Shown here: piece by piece, positions 9,201-16,974 of the stretch | Numbering within the stretch: position 1 is the stretch's first letter | Layout of the letters: every line of letters begins with the position of its first letter | DNA from: Acidobacteriota bacterium | GTDB lineage: Bacteria; Acidobacteriota; Terriglobia; Terriglobales; Acidobacteriaceae | Reading direction: 5' to 3' | DNA length: 64,000 bases | Assembly (NCBI GenBank): GCA_023410055.1 | Contig: JAEYQK010000022.1 | Coordinates: 1-64,000, forward strand | The notes under the pieces: generated by a model | What the model was told of the DNA's origin: nothing | What the model saw: the letters and a program-made list of their open reading frames with translations, nothing else | Databases searched by the model: none | Made by a program: the position numbers and the translations under genes

Positions 9201-9768
9201 GCTGCTCGACCTTCACGCGATGACAATCTCCGAAGTCTGCGGGATGAAGCAGAGCAGTGGCAAAGGAGAATCGATCCTGGCTGGAGGGATTCTCAGCGGA
9301 GTGCGATTTGCCAAGTCCAAGAAGGGCGACATGTATGCCTCGGCGACACTTGAGGACATGACCGGTTCCATGTCCGTGTTTGTGTTCTCCAAAGAGTTTG
9401 CGCGGCTGCAGGAGAAAATGAAACTCGAAGTGCCGGTGCTGATCCGCGGGTCGGTGATGGTCGAAGAGGGCGCGAATCCGAAATTGAGTGCGGCCGAGAT
9501 CACGGAACTAGAGAAAGCCGAAGCGAAGCTGCCGCGAAGCATACGTATCCGCATTCCCGTCGATAGCAGCTCAACCAGCGACATTGATGCCCTTCATGAT
9601 CTCTGCAAAGAGAAAAAGGGCGGCGCGAAAGTGCTGTTTGACCTGGAGCGCAAGGGCGACTTCATGGTCGTAATGGAAGCCGACGGATATAATGTGACGG
9701 CAGATAGGGGTTTCATCCGGCGAGTCGAAGAGCTGTTCGGACCGCGCAGCGTCGTTGTGATCGATTAG
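6286..9768 (+). CDS. dnaE: DNA polymerase III alpha subunit
   Basis: The 1160-residue product is the replicative DNA polymerase of the bacterial chromosome. Domains in order are PHP (about 1-290), palm/thumb/fingers (about 290-900), helix-hairpin-helix (about 830-900) and OB fold (about 1000-1080; ILAGGILSGVRFAKSKKGDM). The catalytic aspartates are visible as PDIDVDF with Asp412 and Asp414, and MDFLGL with Asp563. The PHP domain keeps its metal-ligand motifs (HLHLH at 6-10, TDHGN at 40-44, GCEL at 65-68), unlike E. coli DnaE, so an intrinsic 3'-5' exonuclease is possible. The length matches DnaE1-type enzymes. accA follows after 23 bp, a pairing also seen in E. coli. Confidence 0.98.
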   Translation: MAEFVHLHLHSEYSLLDGASDLEKLVKRAKELNMPAVAVTDHGNIFGAFHFLEYAKKHGVKPIIGCELYICQKPDHNIERMAPEGDQYNHLVVLAENDEGYRNLAKIVSEASLHGFYYKPRISKQFLAEHRHGLIGMSACLKGEVAENLMYGKYEQAKKAAGEFQDIFGTGNFYIEVQNQGLPQEHQILPDQFKLAKELGMPTVATNDSHYLCEDDAHAHDVLLCVGTGKSLNDPDRLKFHGDQFFIKSADQIAEVFKDSPESLANTVAIAERCSARIAKVESIPDFAVPPGFTAETYFEHVAREGFKGRMQELRSQRESGNLRHSEAEYEQRLNYEIDVIKRMKYPGYFLIVWDFIRHAREKNIPVGPGRGSAAGSLVAYSMNITKVDPLQNELLFERFLNPERVSMPDIDVDFCMNRRSEVIKYVTDKYGRENVSQIITFGTMACKAAIKDVGRVMEIPYSDVDRVAKMVPATLGISIDKALEESAQMREAYEKEGWVRELLDTAKKLEGIARNPGVHAAGVVISPKPLTELVPLFKTKNDEIVTAFDMKAVEKLGLLKMDFLGLTTLTILDDCLKLIAAREGKPVDLTAIPLNDKKTYEKVFHAALTDGIFQFESSGMRDVLRRYRPDSVEDLTALNALYRPGPIQGGMIDDFIERKWGRRKVDYIFEELEPVLKETLGVIVYQEQVMQIANKLAGYSLGDADLLRRAMGKKIAEEMAKQRERFTQGALAKGHPKDKVERIFDLMAEFAGYGFNKSHSAAYALLAYQTAYLKTHYPVEFMAALLTSVASSTDDVVKYVNECREMGIKVEPPDVNVSNASFTPHGEAILFGLAAVKNVGHNAIDSIVEGRKKVGNFRSIFEFCESVDLRLLNKRVLESLVKAGAMDSLGYRSQLMAVLDKAIERAQQAQRDAESGQHGLFGIFDDAPQENGGNDKLPNLPEWDSAQKLAGEKEILGFFITGHPLEKYRDKLLDLHAMTISEVCGMKQSSGKGESILAGGILSGVRFAKSKKGDMYASATLEDMTGSMSVFVFSKEFARLQEKMKLEVPVLIRGSVMVEEGANPKLSAAEITELEKAEAKLPRSIRIRIPVDSSSTSDIDALHDLCKEKKGGAKVLFDLERKGDFMVVMEADGYNVTADRGFIRRVEELFGPRSVVVID

Positions 9769-9791
9769 GGGCGAGGAAAAGCACACAATAC

Positions 9792-10748
9792 ATGGAAACT
9801 GCAGCCAAGGCACAGCAGGAATTGGAGCGGATCGAGAAAGAGATACGGCAACTCGAGAGCGTCGCCGGCGACAACCAGGAAGCGCGCCAGAATCTTACGG
9901 CGCTGCATCAGCAGGTCAACGCGCTGCGCCAACAGGTGTTCGCTTACCTTGGCGCGTGGCAGAAGGCCGAATTGGCAAGGCACCCGCAACGCCCCTACAC
10001 GCTGGACTTCATCGAGCACCTCTTCACTGACTTCAGCGAGATCCATGGCGATCGCGGTTTTGCTGACGATCCGGCGATGATCGTCGGGATGGCTAAGTTC
10101 GACAATGACGAAGTTCTGGTCATCGGGACGCAGAAGGGGCGTGACACGAAGCAGAAGATCTATCGCAATTTCGGCATGCCGAACCCGGAAGGTTACCGCA
10201 AGTCGATCCGTGGAATGAAGCTCGCCGAGAAATTCGGACGTCCGATCATCACCTTCGTCGATACGCCCGGAGCCTATCCCGGCCTCGGAGCCGAAGAGCG
10301 CGGACAAGCCGAAGCAATCGCCTACAACATTCGCGAAATGGCTCGCCTCACGGTTCCCGTGATTGTCGTCATAACCGGCGAGGGCGGTAGTGGTGGTGCG
10401 CTGGCCATTGCGGTCGGAAATCGCGTTTTGATGATGGAAAACGCGATTTACTCCGTGATCTCTCCCGAAGGTTGCGCGTCCATCATGTGGCGCGATTCTA
10501 AAAAGAAGGAAGAGGCCGCCGAGGCGCTGAAGATCACGGCCAAGGATCTGACGGAGTTGAAGCTGATCGACGACGTTATTCCGGAGCCTCCGGGCGGAGC
10601 GCACGAAAATCACGAGGCTGCTGCGCACTTTGTTGGCGAAGCCTTGCGCTGGCACTTGAAAGAGCTGAAGAGGCTCTCGCCCCAGCAACTCGAAGCTGAC
10701 CGGTACGAAAAGTATCGTAAGCTGACGGACTACTTCAGTATCGACTAA
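9792..10748 (+). CDS. accA: Acetyl-CoA carboxylase carboxyltransferase alpha subunit
   Basis: The product (318 residues, same as the family norm) carries the acetyl-CoA carboxyltransferase half-site that transfers carboxyl from biotin to acetyl-CoA, the first step of fatty acid synthesis. The N-terminal coiled region is about 1-60. The crotonase-like core follows, with DTPGAYPGLGAEERGQAEAI and GEGGSGGALAIAVGNRVLMM, then ISPEGCASIMWRD, all hallmark AccA segments. It lies 23 bp behind dnaE and is probably co-transcribed with it. The partner accD and the biotin subunits are not in this window. A terminator follows the stop. Confidence 0.98.
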   Translation: METAAKAQQELERIEKEIRQLESVAGDNQEARQNLTALHQQVNALRQQVFAYLGAWQKAELARHPQRPYTLDFIEHLFTDFSEIHGDRGFADDPAMIVGMAKFDNDEVLVIGTQKGRDTKQKIYRNFGMPNPEGYRKSIRGMKLAEKFGRPIITFVDTPGAYPGLGAEERGQAEAIAYNIREMARLTVPVIVVITGEGGSGGALAIAVGNRVLMMENAIYSVISPEGCASIMWRDSKKKEEAAEALKITAKDLTELKLIDDVIPEPPGGAHENHEAAAHFVGEALRWHLKELKRLSPQQLEADRYEKYRKLTDYFSID

Positions 10749-10772
10749 TGAGAGCTCTGCAAGCTTCGGACC

Positions 10773-10801
10773 TGACCGGCCGAGAGGCTGGCATTTTTTT
10801 C
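10773..10801 (+). terminator. Rho-independent terminator after accA
   Basis: CCGGCC (10776-10781) pairs with GGCTGG (10786-10791), including one G-U pair, around a GAGA loop. The stem is followed directly by CA and a seven-base T run at 10794-10800. It begins 25 bases after the accA stop. Confidence 0.8.
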
Positions 10802-10938
10802 GTTGTTGCTTCTGTGAACGGCCGAGTTACGCTTCCGCATCGCATTTTCGAGTCACATGAAGCGCAAAATGCATCGAACTAAGTACCTGCCTTAGTACTG
10901 GGTTGAAGTGAATCATTGAAAGGACAAGCGTCAGAGAT

Positions 10939-12822
10939 ATGGCCTACGGTGACACAGCCGTGCAAGATGCCCCGACGCTGACCGAGCAGAAACGGATCGT
11001 GAACGACCTGAGCATACAGGTTGCGACCGTGAATGGTTCCGGTTCTCAGTCAGCCAATACCGTCTTACTTCGTACGATCTTCCAGATGGGCGTACCCGTC
11101 AGCGGCAAGAACCTCTTTCCATCGAACATCGCCGGCTTACCTACGTGGTACACCATCCGTGCAAACAATCGAGGCTACATCGCTCGCAAGAAGGAGATCG
11201 ATTTCCTGATCGCAATGAATCCTGAGACTGCGCGTGACGACGTGATGTCGCTAGCGCCAGGCGCGGTGGTTCTGTATGACGAACCGCTGAACCTGAGTGG
11301 GCTTCGGCAGGACCTGACGTTCTACGCCGTCCCGTACGACAAGCTCGTGGTCAACGTGACAGCCGAAGCGAAGCTGCGCAAGTTGATCAAGAACATGATT
11401 TACGTCGGCGTGACTGCGCACCTTCTTGGTCTCGACATGGCTCAGGTCGAGATCGCCGTAAGGAAGCAGTTCGCCAACAAGAAGAAAGCTACCGAACTGA
11501 ACCTTGCTGCCGTACGTGCGGGCTACGACTATGCGGCGGCTTCCTTGACGAAGTCCGATCTCTACTACATCGAGCAGATGAACGAGAACGCCGGCAAGAT
11601 CATCATCGACGGCAATTCGGCTGCCGCGATGGGCGCGATGTTCGGCGGCGTAACGGTCGTGACCTGGTATCCGATTACACCGTCATCTTCGGTTTGCGAA
11701 ACGCTGATCGACTACCTAAAAACTTACCGCATTGGTCCGGACGGCAAAGCTACCTTCGCCGTCGTTCAGGCTGAAGACGAACTGGCGGCCATCGGCATGG
11801 TTATCGGTGCCGGATGGACCGGTGCACGCTCGATGACGGCTACCTCGGGGCCAGGAATTTCGCTGATGGCGGAGTTCACGGGGCTGGCTTATTACGCCGA
11901 AGTTCCTGCCGTGATCTGGGACATCCAGCGCGTCGGCCCGTCAACCGGCTTGCCCACGCGCACGTCGCAAGCGGACGTGCTGAAGAATGCATACCTGTCT
12001 CATGGCGATACCAAGCACATCCTCCTGTTCCCGGGTTCGGTGAGCGAGTGTTTTGACTTCGGTATGGAGGCCTTTGAACTGGCCGAGAAGTTCCAAACAC
12101 CAATCTTCGTCATGTCGGATCTCGATCTTGGTATGAACAACTGGATGAGCGAGCAGTTCAAGTACCCCGAGAAGCCGATGGACCGCGGTAAAGTGCTGAG
12201 CAAGGAGGATCTTGATCGGCTTGGCGGCTTCGCACGTTATAAGGACGTTGATGGCGACGGAATCGGCTATCGCACGTTGCCGGGGACCGATCATCCGGCG
12301 GCCGCCTATTTTGTGCGGGGCAGCGGCCACAACGAGAAGGCCCAGTACTCCGAGCGTCCGGACGACTACGAGCGCAATATGGCCCGTCTCCTGAAGAAGT
12401 TCGAGACCGCAAAGCAATTCGTTCCGCAACCGATTATTGAGGGTGACGGCAAATCCAAGGTCGGCATTCTGGCCTACGGCACAACGCATTGGGCCATCGT
12501 TGAGAGCCGCGACCAGCTGCGCGAGGAACACGGGCTCCAAACTGACTATCTGCGGGTTCGGGCGTTTCCGTTCGCACACGCCGTCGAGGAGTTCATTCGC
12601 AAGCACGACGTGGTTTACGTGGTCGAACAGAACCGCGACGCGCAGATGTTGAACCTGCTGAAGATAGAATTGCCTGCGGAACTAGTAACGAAGCTGCGTA
12701 GTGTCGCCCATATCGACGGCTTGCCTGTTGTCGCGCGGTCCGTGACAGACGAAATCGTAGCGAACATGAAAGAGAGCGCAGCTTCTCGCGGATCGAGCAA
12801 GAGCGCAGGGGAGGGCAGATAA
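10939..12822 (+). CDS. korA: 2-oxoacid:ferredoxin oxidoreductase, fused gamma-alpha subunit
   Basis: The 627-residue protein fuses the gamma domain (about 20-200; VNGSGSQSANTVLLRTIF opening) with the alpha/pyrimidine-binding domain (about 215-480; MGAMFGGVTVVTWYPITPSS) and the alpha-II domain (about 505-610). With KorB it forms the enzyme that oxidatively decarboxylates 2-oxoglutarate or related 2-oxoacids, passing electrons to ferredoxin; the reverse reaction fixes CO2. The fused arrangement is typical of KorA in Actinobacteria and Acidobacteriota. ATG 10939 is used; an AAAGGACA ribosome-binding site lies upstream. The stop TAA overlaps the korB ATG by one base. Exact substrate preference (2-oxoglutarate or pyruvate) cannot be read from the sequence. 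Confidence 0.93.
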   Translation: MAYGDTAVQDAPTLTEQKRIVNDLSIQVATVNGSGSQSANTVLLRTIFQMGVPVSGKNLFPSNIAGLPTWYTIRANNRGYIARKKEIDFLIAMNPETARDDVMSLAPGAVVLYDEPLNLSGLRQDLTFYAVPYDKLVVNVTAEAKLRKLIKNMIYVGVTAHLLGLDMAQVEIAVRKQFANKKKATELNLAAVRAGYDYAAASLTKSDLYYIEQMNENAGKIIIDGNSAAAMGAMFGGVTVVTWYPITPSSSVCETLIDYLKTYRIGPDGKATFAVVQAEDELAAIGMVIGAGWTGARSMTATSGPGISLMAEFTGLAYYAEVPAVIWDIQRVGPSTGLPTRTSQADVLKNAYLSHGDTKHILLFPGSVSECFDFGMEAFELAEKFQTPIFVMSDLDLGMNNWMSEQFKYPEKPMDRGKVLSKEDLDRLGGFARYKDVDGDGIGYRTLPGTDHPAAAYFVRGSGHNEKAQYSERPDDYERNMARLLKKFETAKQFVPQPIIEGDGKSKVGILAYGTTHWAIVESRDQLREEHGLQTDYLRVRAFPFAHAVEEFIRKHDVVYVVEQNRDAQMLNLLKIELPAELVTKLRSVAHIDGLPVVARSVTDEIVANMKESAASRGSSKSAGEGR

Positions 12823-13868
12823 TGGCCAGCACACCGACTTCACAACCTCCGCAGAAGACGAATCACATTGGACTAACCGTTCTTGAGTACAAGGGCGGCA
12901 AGACAACCCTGTGCGCTGGATGCGGCCACAATGCCATTTCCGAGCGCATCATCGATGCCATGTACGAGATGGGCGTCAAGCCCGAGCACGTTATCAAGAA
13001 CTCCGGTATTGGCTGCTCATCCAAGAGCCCAGCCTACTTCATGAGCCGTTCGCACAGCTTCAACAGCGTTCACGGGCGCATGCCGTCAGTTGCGACCGGA
13101 GCCTTACTGGCCAATCACAGCCTCTTCGCGCTCGGGGTCAGTGGCGACGGTGACACGGCCTCGATCGGCATTGGACAGTTCGTGCACCTGATGCGTCGCA
13201 ACCTGCCAATCCTCTACATCATCGAGGACAATGGCGTCTACGGCCTAACTAAGGGCCAGTTCTCGGCAACCGCAGATATCGGCTCGAAATTGAAGACTGG
13301 CGTGGTGAACGATCTACCGGCGATTGACACATGCGCCCTCGCGATCACGCTGGGCGCGACCTTCGTCGGGCGTTCGTTCTCAGGTGATAAGAGACAATTG
13401 CTCACAATGCTGAAAGCCGCAATCTCCCATAAAGGAACTGCGATGCTCGATGTCATTTCTCCTTGCGTGACTTTCAACGATCACGAAGGGTCGACAAAGT
13501 CTTACAAGTTCATGAAGGATCACGACGAGCCCATTACGGATGTGAGTTTTGTTCCGGCATTTGAGGACATCGAGGCCGATTACGAACCTGGTGAAGCGCT
13601 TGACGTCACCATGCACGACGGGTCGCGCTTACATCTGCGAAAACTCGAAGAAGACTACGATCCGGCGAGCAAGGTTGTAGCCCTGAAACGCCTGGCTGAG
13701 GCTCGTGAGCGGGATGAGATCCTGACGGGCGTGTTCTACGTTGATCCCAAAGCCCCTAACTTCATTGACATGCTGAACATGACTGACCAGCCGCTCGCGG
13801 CCCTACCTGAAAGCATCGTTCGACCGAGCAGGGAAGTACTGAAGCAGTGCATGGAAGAGCTGATGTGA
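12822..13868 (+). CDS. korB: 2-oxoacid:ferredoxin oxidoreductase beta subunit
   Basis: The 348-residue beta subunit binds thiamine diphosphate and a 4Fe-4S cluster. CAGCGH (about 28-33) and GIGCSSKSP (about 62-70) hold cluster Cys. GDGDTASIGIGQFVHLMRRN (about 108-127) is the TPP/Mg motif GDGD-x(n)-N, completed by EDNGVYGLTKGQ. The C-terminal extension (about 290-348) is longer than in pyruvate-type beta subunits and typical of KorB. It starts in the TAATG junction with korA, which implies translational coupling and one-to-one expression. No dedicated ferredoxin gene is adjacent. Confidence 0.95.
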   Translation: MASTPTSQPPQKTNHIGLTVLEYKGGKTTLCAGCGHNAISERIIDAMYEMGVKPEHVIKNSGIGCSSKSPAYFMSRSHSFNSVHGRMPSVATGALLANHSLFALGVSGDGDTASIGIGQFVHLMRRNLPILYIIEDNGVYGLTKGQFSATADIGSKLKTGVVNDLPAIDTCALAITLGATFVGRSFSGDKRQLLTMLKAAISHKGTAMLDVISPCVTFNDHEGSTKSYKFMKDHDEPITDVSFVPAFEDIEADYEPGEALDVTMHDGSRLHLRKLEEDYDPASKVVALKRLAEARERDEILTGVFYVDPKAPNFIDMLNMTDQPLAALPESIVRPSREVLKQCMEELM

Positions 13869-13948
13869 AGCAGGTACCTAACGAGTACCTAGTAGCTCAG
13901 CACTCTCACTCAGCGCCTGGAAGGAGATTCTGGGTGCTGAGTAACAAG

Positions 13949-14344
13949 CTATATGACTTTACCGTCCGCGATGTCGCGTACGAGCTTTGTATCAGCGTCG
14001 AGGAAGTCGTAGGCAGGAAGCTCCGATTTGTGTGCCCAGCGAATGTCTTTGAAAATGCGGTTCTCTAACTCGCGCTGGAACTCATTCACGACGAAGAAGC
14101 GCAGTTCGATTGCCCCACCGTTCTTGTAGTGATGCTGGATTCGGGCGACCTCATCGCCGATCTTGGCGTCTATCCCGAGTTCCTCGTCTAACTCTCGGCG
14201 TAAGGCCTCCCAAGGAGCCTCGCCGTACTCGATCTTGCCGCCGGGGAATTCCCATTTCAGAGGCATGGGCTGGTGCTTCGTGCGCTGGCATATCAGCACT
14301 TCGTCAGCATTTCTAAGAATTAGAGCGGCAACAACATGTTTCAT
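13949..14344 (-). CDS. Nudix hydrolase, MutT/8-oxo-dGTP diphosphatase-like
   Basis: The product is 131 residues from ATG 14344. The Nudix box is intact: GGKIEYGE...REL-DEELG (about residues 35-58), giving the G-x5-E-x7-REU-x-EE-x-GU pattern that binds Mg. KHVVAALIL at the start and WEFPGG before the box match the MutT/NudG subgroup that removes oxidised (d)NTPs. The frame extends to a GTG at 14371, but the shorter start fits the family. It is convergent with korB (80 bp apart) and runs parallel to the following GAF reductase gene, so both may serve oxidative-damage defence. Confidence 0.9.
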   Translation of the reverse strand: MKHVVAALILRNADEVLICQRTKHQPMPLKWEFPGGKIEYGEAPWEALRRELDEELGIDAKIGDEVARIQHHYKNGGAIELRFFVVNEFQRELENRIFKDIRWAHKSELPAYDFLDADTKLVRDIADGKVI

Positions 14345-14408
14345 AAGTTCGCGAGACACTGCCCACGTCACACTGTACCAGAGCTAAACTCGTCAGGAAA
14401 GAATCCTG

Positions 14409-14897
14409 TTAAGCGGGATGTCTTTCAATGAAAAGGCCTACCAGACGCGCCGCGTGCTCGCAAATCTGCTTGTCTTCGGGCCCGAACGCAGCAGCGAAAT
14501 GACTGTCGATATCGAGTTCGCCCACAACCTTGCTGTTCGCAAAGATCGGGACCACGATTTCAGATTTCGTTTCCAGCGAACAGGCGAGATACCGCGAGTC
14601 GGAATTTACGTCATCGACGACAATCGTCGTCCCGGTGGATGCGGCTGCGCCGCAGATGCCTTGGTTGAGCGGGATGCGGGTATGCGGCGTCATGGCACCC
14701 ACATAGGGACCGAGAAACAATGCAGGTTCCCCGCCTGGCCTCTCCTCAATCATGTAGAAGCCAACCCAGTTGTACCTCAACATCAGCTCGTTCAGCTTCT
14801 CGACAATGCGTGTCATCAGTTCTGTGACTGATTTGGAGGTGCTCATGATGTTGTCAAGTTCGGGAGTGACGGCAGACGCTATCGTCGGCGAAGGCAT
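14409..14897 (-). CDS. GAF-domain protein, free methionine-(R)-sulfoxide reductase-like
   Basis: The product has 162 residues and is essentially one GAF domain. YNWVGFYMIEERPGGEPALF (about 42-61) and GICGAAASTGTTIVVDDV (about 80-97) match the fRMsr/YebR family, which reduces free Met-(R)-sulfoxide. Cys82 and Cys106 (LACSLETKSEIVVPI) are spaced 24 apart, like two of the three Cys of E. coli YebR. The third, expected ten residues before Cys82, is His72 here, so the resolving mechanism uses only two Cys or differs. It lies upstream of the Nudix gene on the same strand (64 bp gap). Confidence 0.85.
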   Translation of the reverse strand: MPSPTIASAVTPELDNIMSTSKSVTELMTRIVEKLNELMLRYNWVGFYMIEERPGGEPALFLGPYVGAMTPHTRIPLNQGICGAAASTGTTIVVDDVNSDSRYLACSLETKSEIVVPIFANSKVVGELDIDSHFAAAFGPEDKQICEHAARLVGLFIERHPA

Positions 14898-14973
14898 GGA
14901 TCGGTCCCCAGATGCATTTTGAACTGCAAGACCATTAAATCATAGCCAGTGATAATCTGAGACGGGGGAGGAA

Positions 14974-15690
14974 GTGCTCACGACGTCGGAAAAGATAACT
15001 AAGCTGGTTGGCAAGGCCATCTGCGAGTTCGACATGATCCGTGAGGGGGACAGTGTGGCTGTCGGGCTTTCCGGGGGAAAGGACAGCATGGCGCTGCTGC
15101 TGGCGCTCATTGAACTCAGACAGCGTGCTCCGGTGAAGTTCGGGCTGCGCGCCTTTACGATTCAGCAGGGCAAGTTCATGTCGTCCGTCGATCCATTGCG
15201 CGAGCGGGTAGCTCAATTGGGGATCGAATGGACGCTGGTCGAAGATGCCCCATCCGTGCGACTGGTGCGCGAGAACATCGAGCATGGGTGCGATATCTGT
15301 AGCCGTTATCGTCGTCGAGCGGTATACGAGACCGTGCGGAAACTGGGCTGCAACGTTATTGCATTTGGCCACACGGCCGATGATTTTGCGGAAGCGATGT
15401 TGCGCAATTTAGTGTTCACCGGGCGAGTAAAGCCTTTGCCTCCTGTGACGATGTCTTCCAAAAACGAGTTCCGATTGATACGACCACTAATGTACGTCCA
15501 TGAGGACTGGATCCGCGAGCAAGCGAAACAGGAGCTGTTTCCGATCGTGCCTTGTGCGTGCTCGCTCAAAGAAGGAACCCGCACCCAAATGCGCTCGTTT
15601 TTGCGGCAGGTTTCCGAGGGAAATCCGCACATCTATTCCAATATCATCTATGCGGGAATCAGAGCCGGGGGATTCGCGGAGCGCGAGTAG
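14974..15690 (+). CDS. ttcA: TtcA-family tRNA 2-thiolation enzyme (PP-loop ATPase)
   Basis: The 238-residue product starts with GTG 14974 behind GGGGGAGGAA. SGGKDSM at about 34-40 is the PP-loop that binds ATP. CDIC (about 109-112) and the single Cys in VPCACSLKEG (about 194-203) match the three-Cys site that holds the 4Fe-4S cluster in TtcA, which makes 2-thiocytidine at tRNA position 32. Length is shorter than E. coli TtcA (about 310), mainly at the C-terminus; it ends shortly after the conserved IYSNIIYAG region. The next gene encodes an IscU-like Fe-S scaffold, which suits the need for a cluster. Confidence 0.85.
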   Translation: MLTTSEKITKLVGKAICEFDMIREGDSVAVGLSGGKDSMALLLALIELRQRAPVKFGLRAFTIQQGKFMSSVDPLRERVAQLGIEWTLVEDAPSVRLVRENIEHGCDICSRYRRRAVYETVRKLGCNVIAFGHTADDFAEAMLRNLVFTGRVKPLPPVTMSSKNEFRLIRPLMYVHEDWIREQAKQELFPIVPCACSLKEGTRTQMRSFLRQVSEGNPHIYSNIIYAGIRAGGFAERE

Positions 15691-15774
15691 TCGTCCCGAT
15701 TTGGAAAAGTATCGCCATTAGCGGCATCGCGACTATTGACAGCAGAGCTACCGAATTATCAAACTTGTAGCCCC

Positions 15775-16131
15775 ATGTATTCGGCCAGAGTGCTTGCGCA
15801 ATTCCAGAACACCAGGCATGTTGGAGAACTGCAGGATGCGGATGCGTACGCACAAGTCGACAATCCAGCATGTGGTGACATCCTCCGTATAAGCATCAAG
15901 GTTCGAGACGGTCAGATCTCCGATGTGCGCTTTCGTGCGCGTGGATGCGTTGCTGCTATCGCTTGTGGTGCGGAACTGGCGGACATGATTCACAAGAGGC
16001 CCGTTGCCGACGCTAGAACGATCAAGAGAGAACAGCTGATCGAGGCACTAGGCGGACTCCCTGCTACTTCCTTCCATGCGAGCCAACTGGCGATTGATGC
16101 GCTGCAAAGAGCGCTGAAGCAAATTGCTTGA
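15775..16131 (+). CDS. IscU/NifU-like iron-sulfur scaffold protein lacking one cluster Cys
   Basis: The product is 118 residues from ATG 15775 (an in-frame TTG at 15736 is less likely). It has the IscU fold signature: NPACGD (30-35, Cys33 and Asp35), RARGCVAAIACG (55-66, Cys58) and FHASQLAIDAL (100-110). In IscU the last motif is HCS, with the third cluster Cys after the ligand His; here it is His101-Ala102. The start of the family (MYS..VL..F..PRHVG) is well kept. It follows ttcA by 84 bp and may feed it clusters, though loss of the Cys makes de novo persulfide-dependent assembly doubtful. Confidence 0.85.
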   Translation: MYSARVLAQFQNTRHVGELQDADAYAQVDNPACGDILRISIKVRDGQISDVRFRARGCVAAIACGAELADMIHKRPVADARTIKREQLIEALGGLPATSFHASQLAIDALQRALKQIA

Positions 16132-16230
16132 TTTGTTGATTTCTTGATTTGTTGAAGGGGTGTTCTCGAACGCTGAATTCCCGGGCAGAAAATCATCAAA
16201 TCAACAAAATCAAGAGATCAGCAAATCAGC
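16126..16230. repeat. Imperfect 30-bp inverted repeat built of TTGATTTG units
   Basis: The left arm (16126-16155) starts inside the last codons of the scaffold gene and is itself a near-direct repeat of TTGATTTGTTGATTT. The right arm (16201-16230) is its imperfect reverse complement and ends two bases before the stop of the convergent HAD gene. The central spacer is 45 bp. It probably acts as a bidirectional transcription end, but it has no T-run layout. Confidence 0.7.
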
Positions 16231-16232
16231 AT

Positions 16233-16964
16233 TTAGGGCTGATAAATCGTCCAGTTCTTCTCTTGCGCTACTTGTTTCAGAGCGGGATTCGGGTTGATGG
16301 CGAAGGCGTGCTTCGCGATTTCGAGCATTGCGGAGTCGTGAACGGAGTTGCCGAATGCGGTGTCGATTGGGCGGCCGATCACTTCGCGGATAGCGACGGC
16401 CTTGTCTTCGTCGGTGGGCACGCGGATGAGGCGGTCTGTGGCATTGCCGCTTTCGCAGTGAACGCAGGCAGCAAGCACGCGTTCTGCGGGTATGCCGAAC
16501 TGGCGCACTCCTTCTATGACAACCCAGTCATTGGTGGACGAAACGGCCCAGAGTTCGCAGCCCGCTTCGGCCAGTCGGCGCGTGAGTTCGAACATCTCAG
16601 GAAAAATGCGCGGCTGTACGACTTGGGCAAAGAAGCGTTTGGCCGCGGCGCGGAGATCGGATTCCTTGATGCCTTTGTGGATGGTGACCATCTCGCCGCA
16701 CATCACGTCTTCGGCGACGTTGCCGGCTTTGTAGTCGGCATAGCGGGGAACGACCCAGTTAATGACCTCGGGGGGCAATAGTCCTTGCTCAATCTCCCAA
16801 TAAAAGAAGTCGGCACCGGCGTCGCCGGACCAGAGCGTGCCGTCGCAATCGAAGCAGGCGAGGCGTGGCTTGAGTGCGAGGACTTGGGCGATGAAGTCTT
16901 CGGCGCGTAAGCTGAGTGGTTGGGACAGTCGTGCATTCGCTGGCTTGATCAAGTCGGTACTCAT
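16233..16964 (-). CDS. HAD superfamily phosphatase, IB (SerB-like) type
   Basis: The 243-residue product has HAD motif I FDCDGTLWSGD (about 38-48, nucleophile and acid/base Asp), motif II in AVSSTNDW (about 140-147) and motif III/IV around DEDKAVAIREV and FGNSVHDSAML (about 205-215). A helical cap between motifs I and II (about 55-125) is typical of the phosphoserine phosphatase-like IB group. It is likely cytosolic. Its start at 16964 lies 10 bp from the stop of the upstream MocA-like gene on the same strand, so the two form an operon. The substrate is unknown. Confidence 0.87.
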   Translation of the reverse strand: MSTDLIKPANARLSQPLSLRAEDFIAQVLALKPRLACFDCDGTLWSGDAGADFFYWEIEQGLLPPEVINWVVPRYADYKAGNVAEDVMCGEMVTIHKGIKESDLRAAAKRFFAQVVQPRIFPEMFELTRRLAEAGCELWAVSSTNDWVVIEGVRQFGIPAERVLAACVHCESGNATDRLIRVPTDEDKAVAIREVIGRPIDTAFGNSVHDSAMLEIAKHAFAINPNPALKQVAQEKNWTIYQP

Positions 16965-16974
16965 GTCCTCTGGG

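Noticed and set aside
9765..10688. A 307-codon open frame antisense to accA
   Set aside because: It mirrors the accA reading frame exactly, has no domain-like sequence and no ribosome-binding site; long antisense frames are usual in G+C-rich genes.
10881..13879. AAGTACCTGC upstream and GCAGGTACCT downstream of korAB as terminal inverted repeats of a mobile unit
   Set aside because: Only nine of ten bases match, there is no transposase or target duplication, and korAB looks native in composition.
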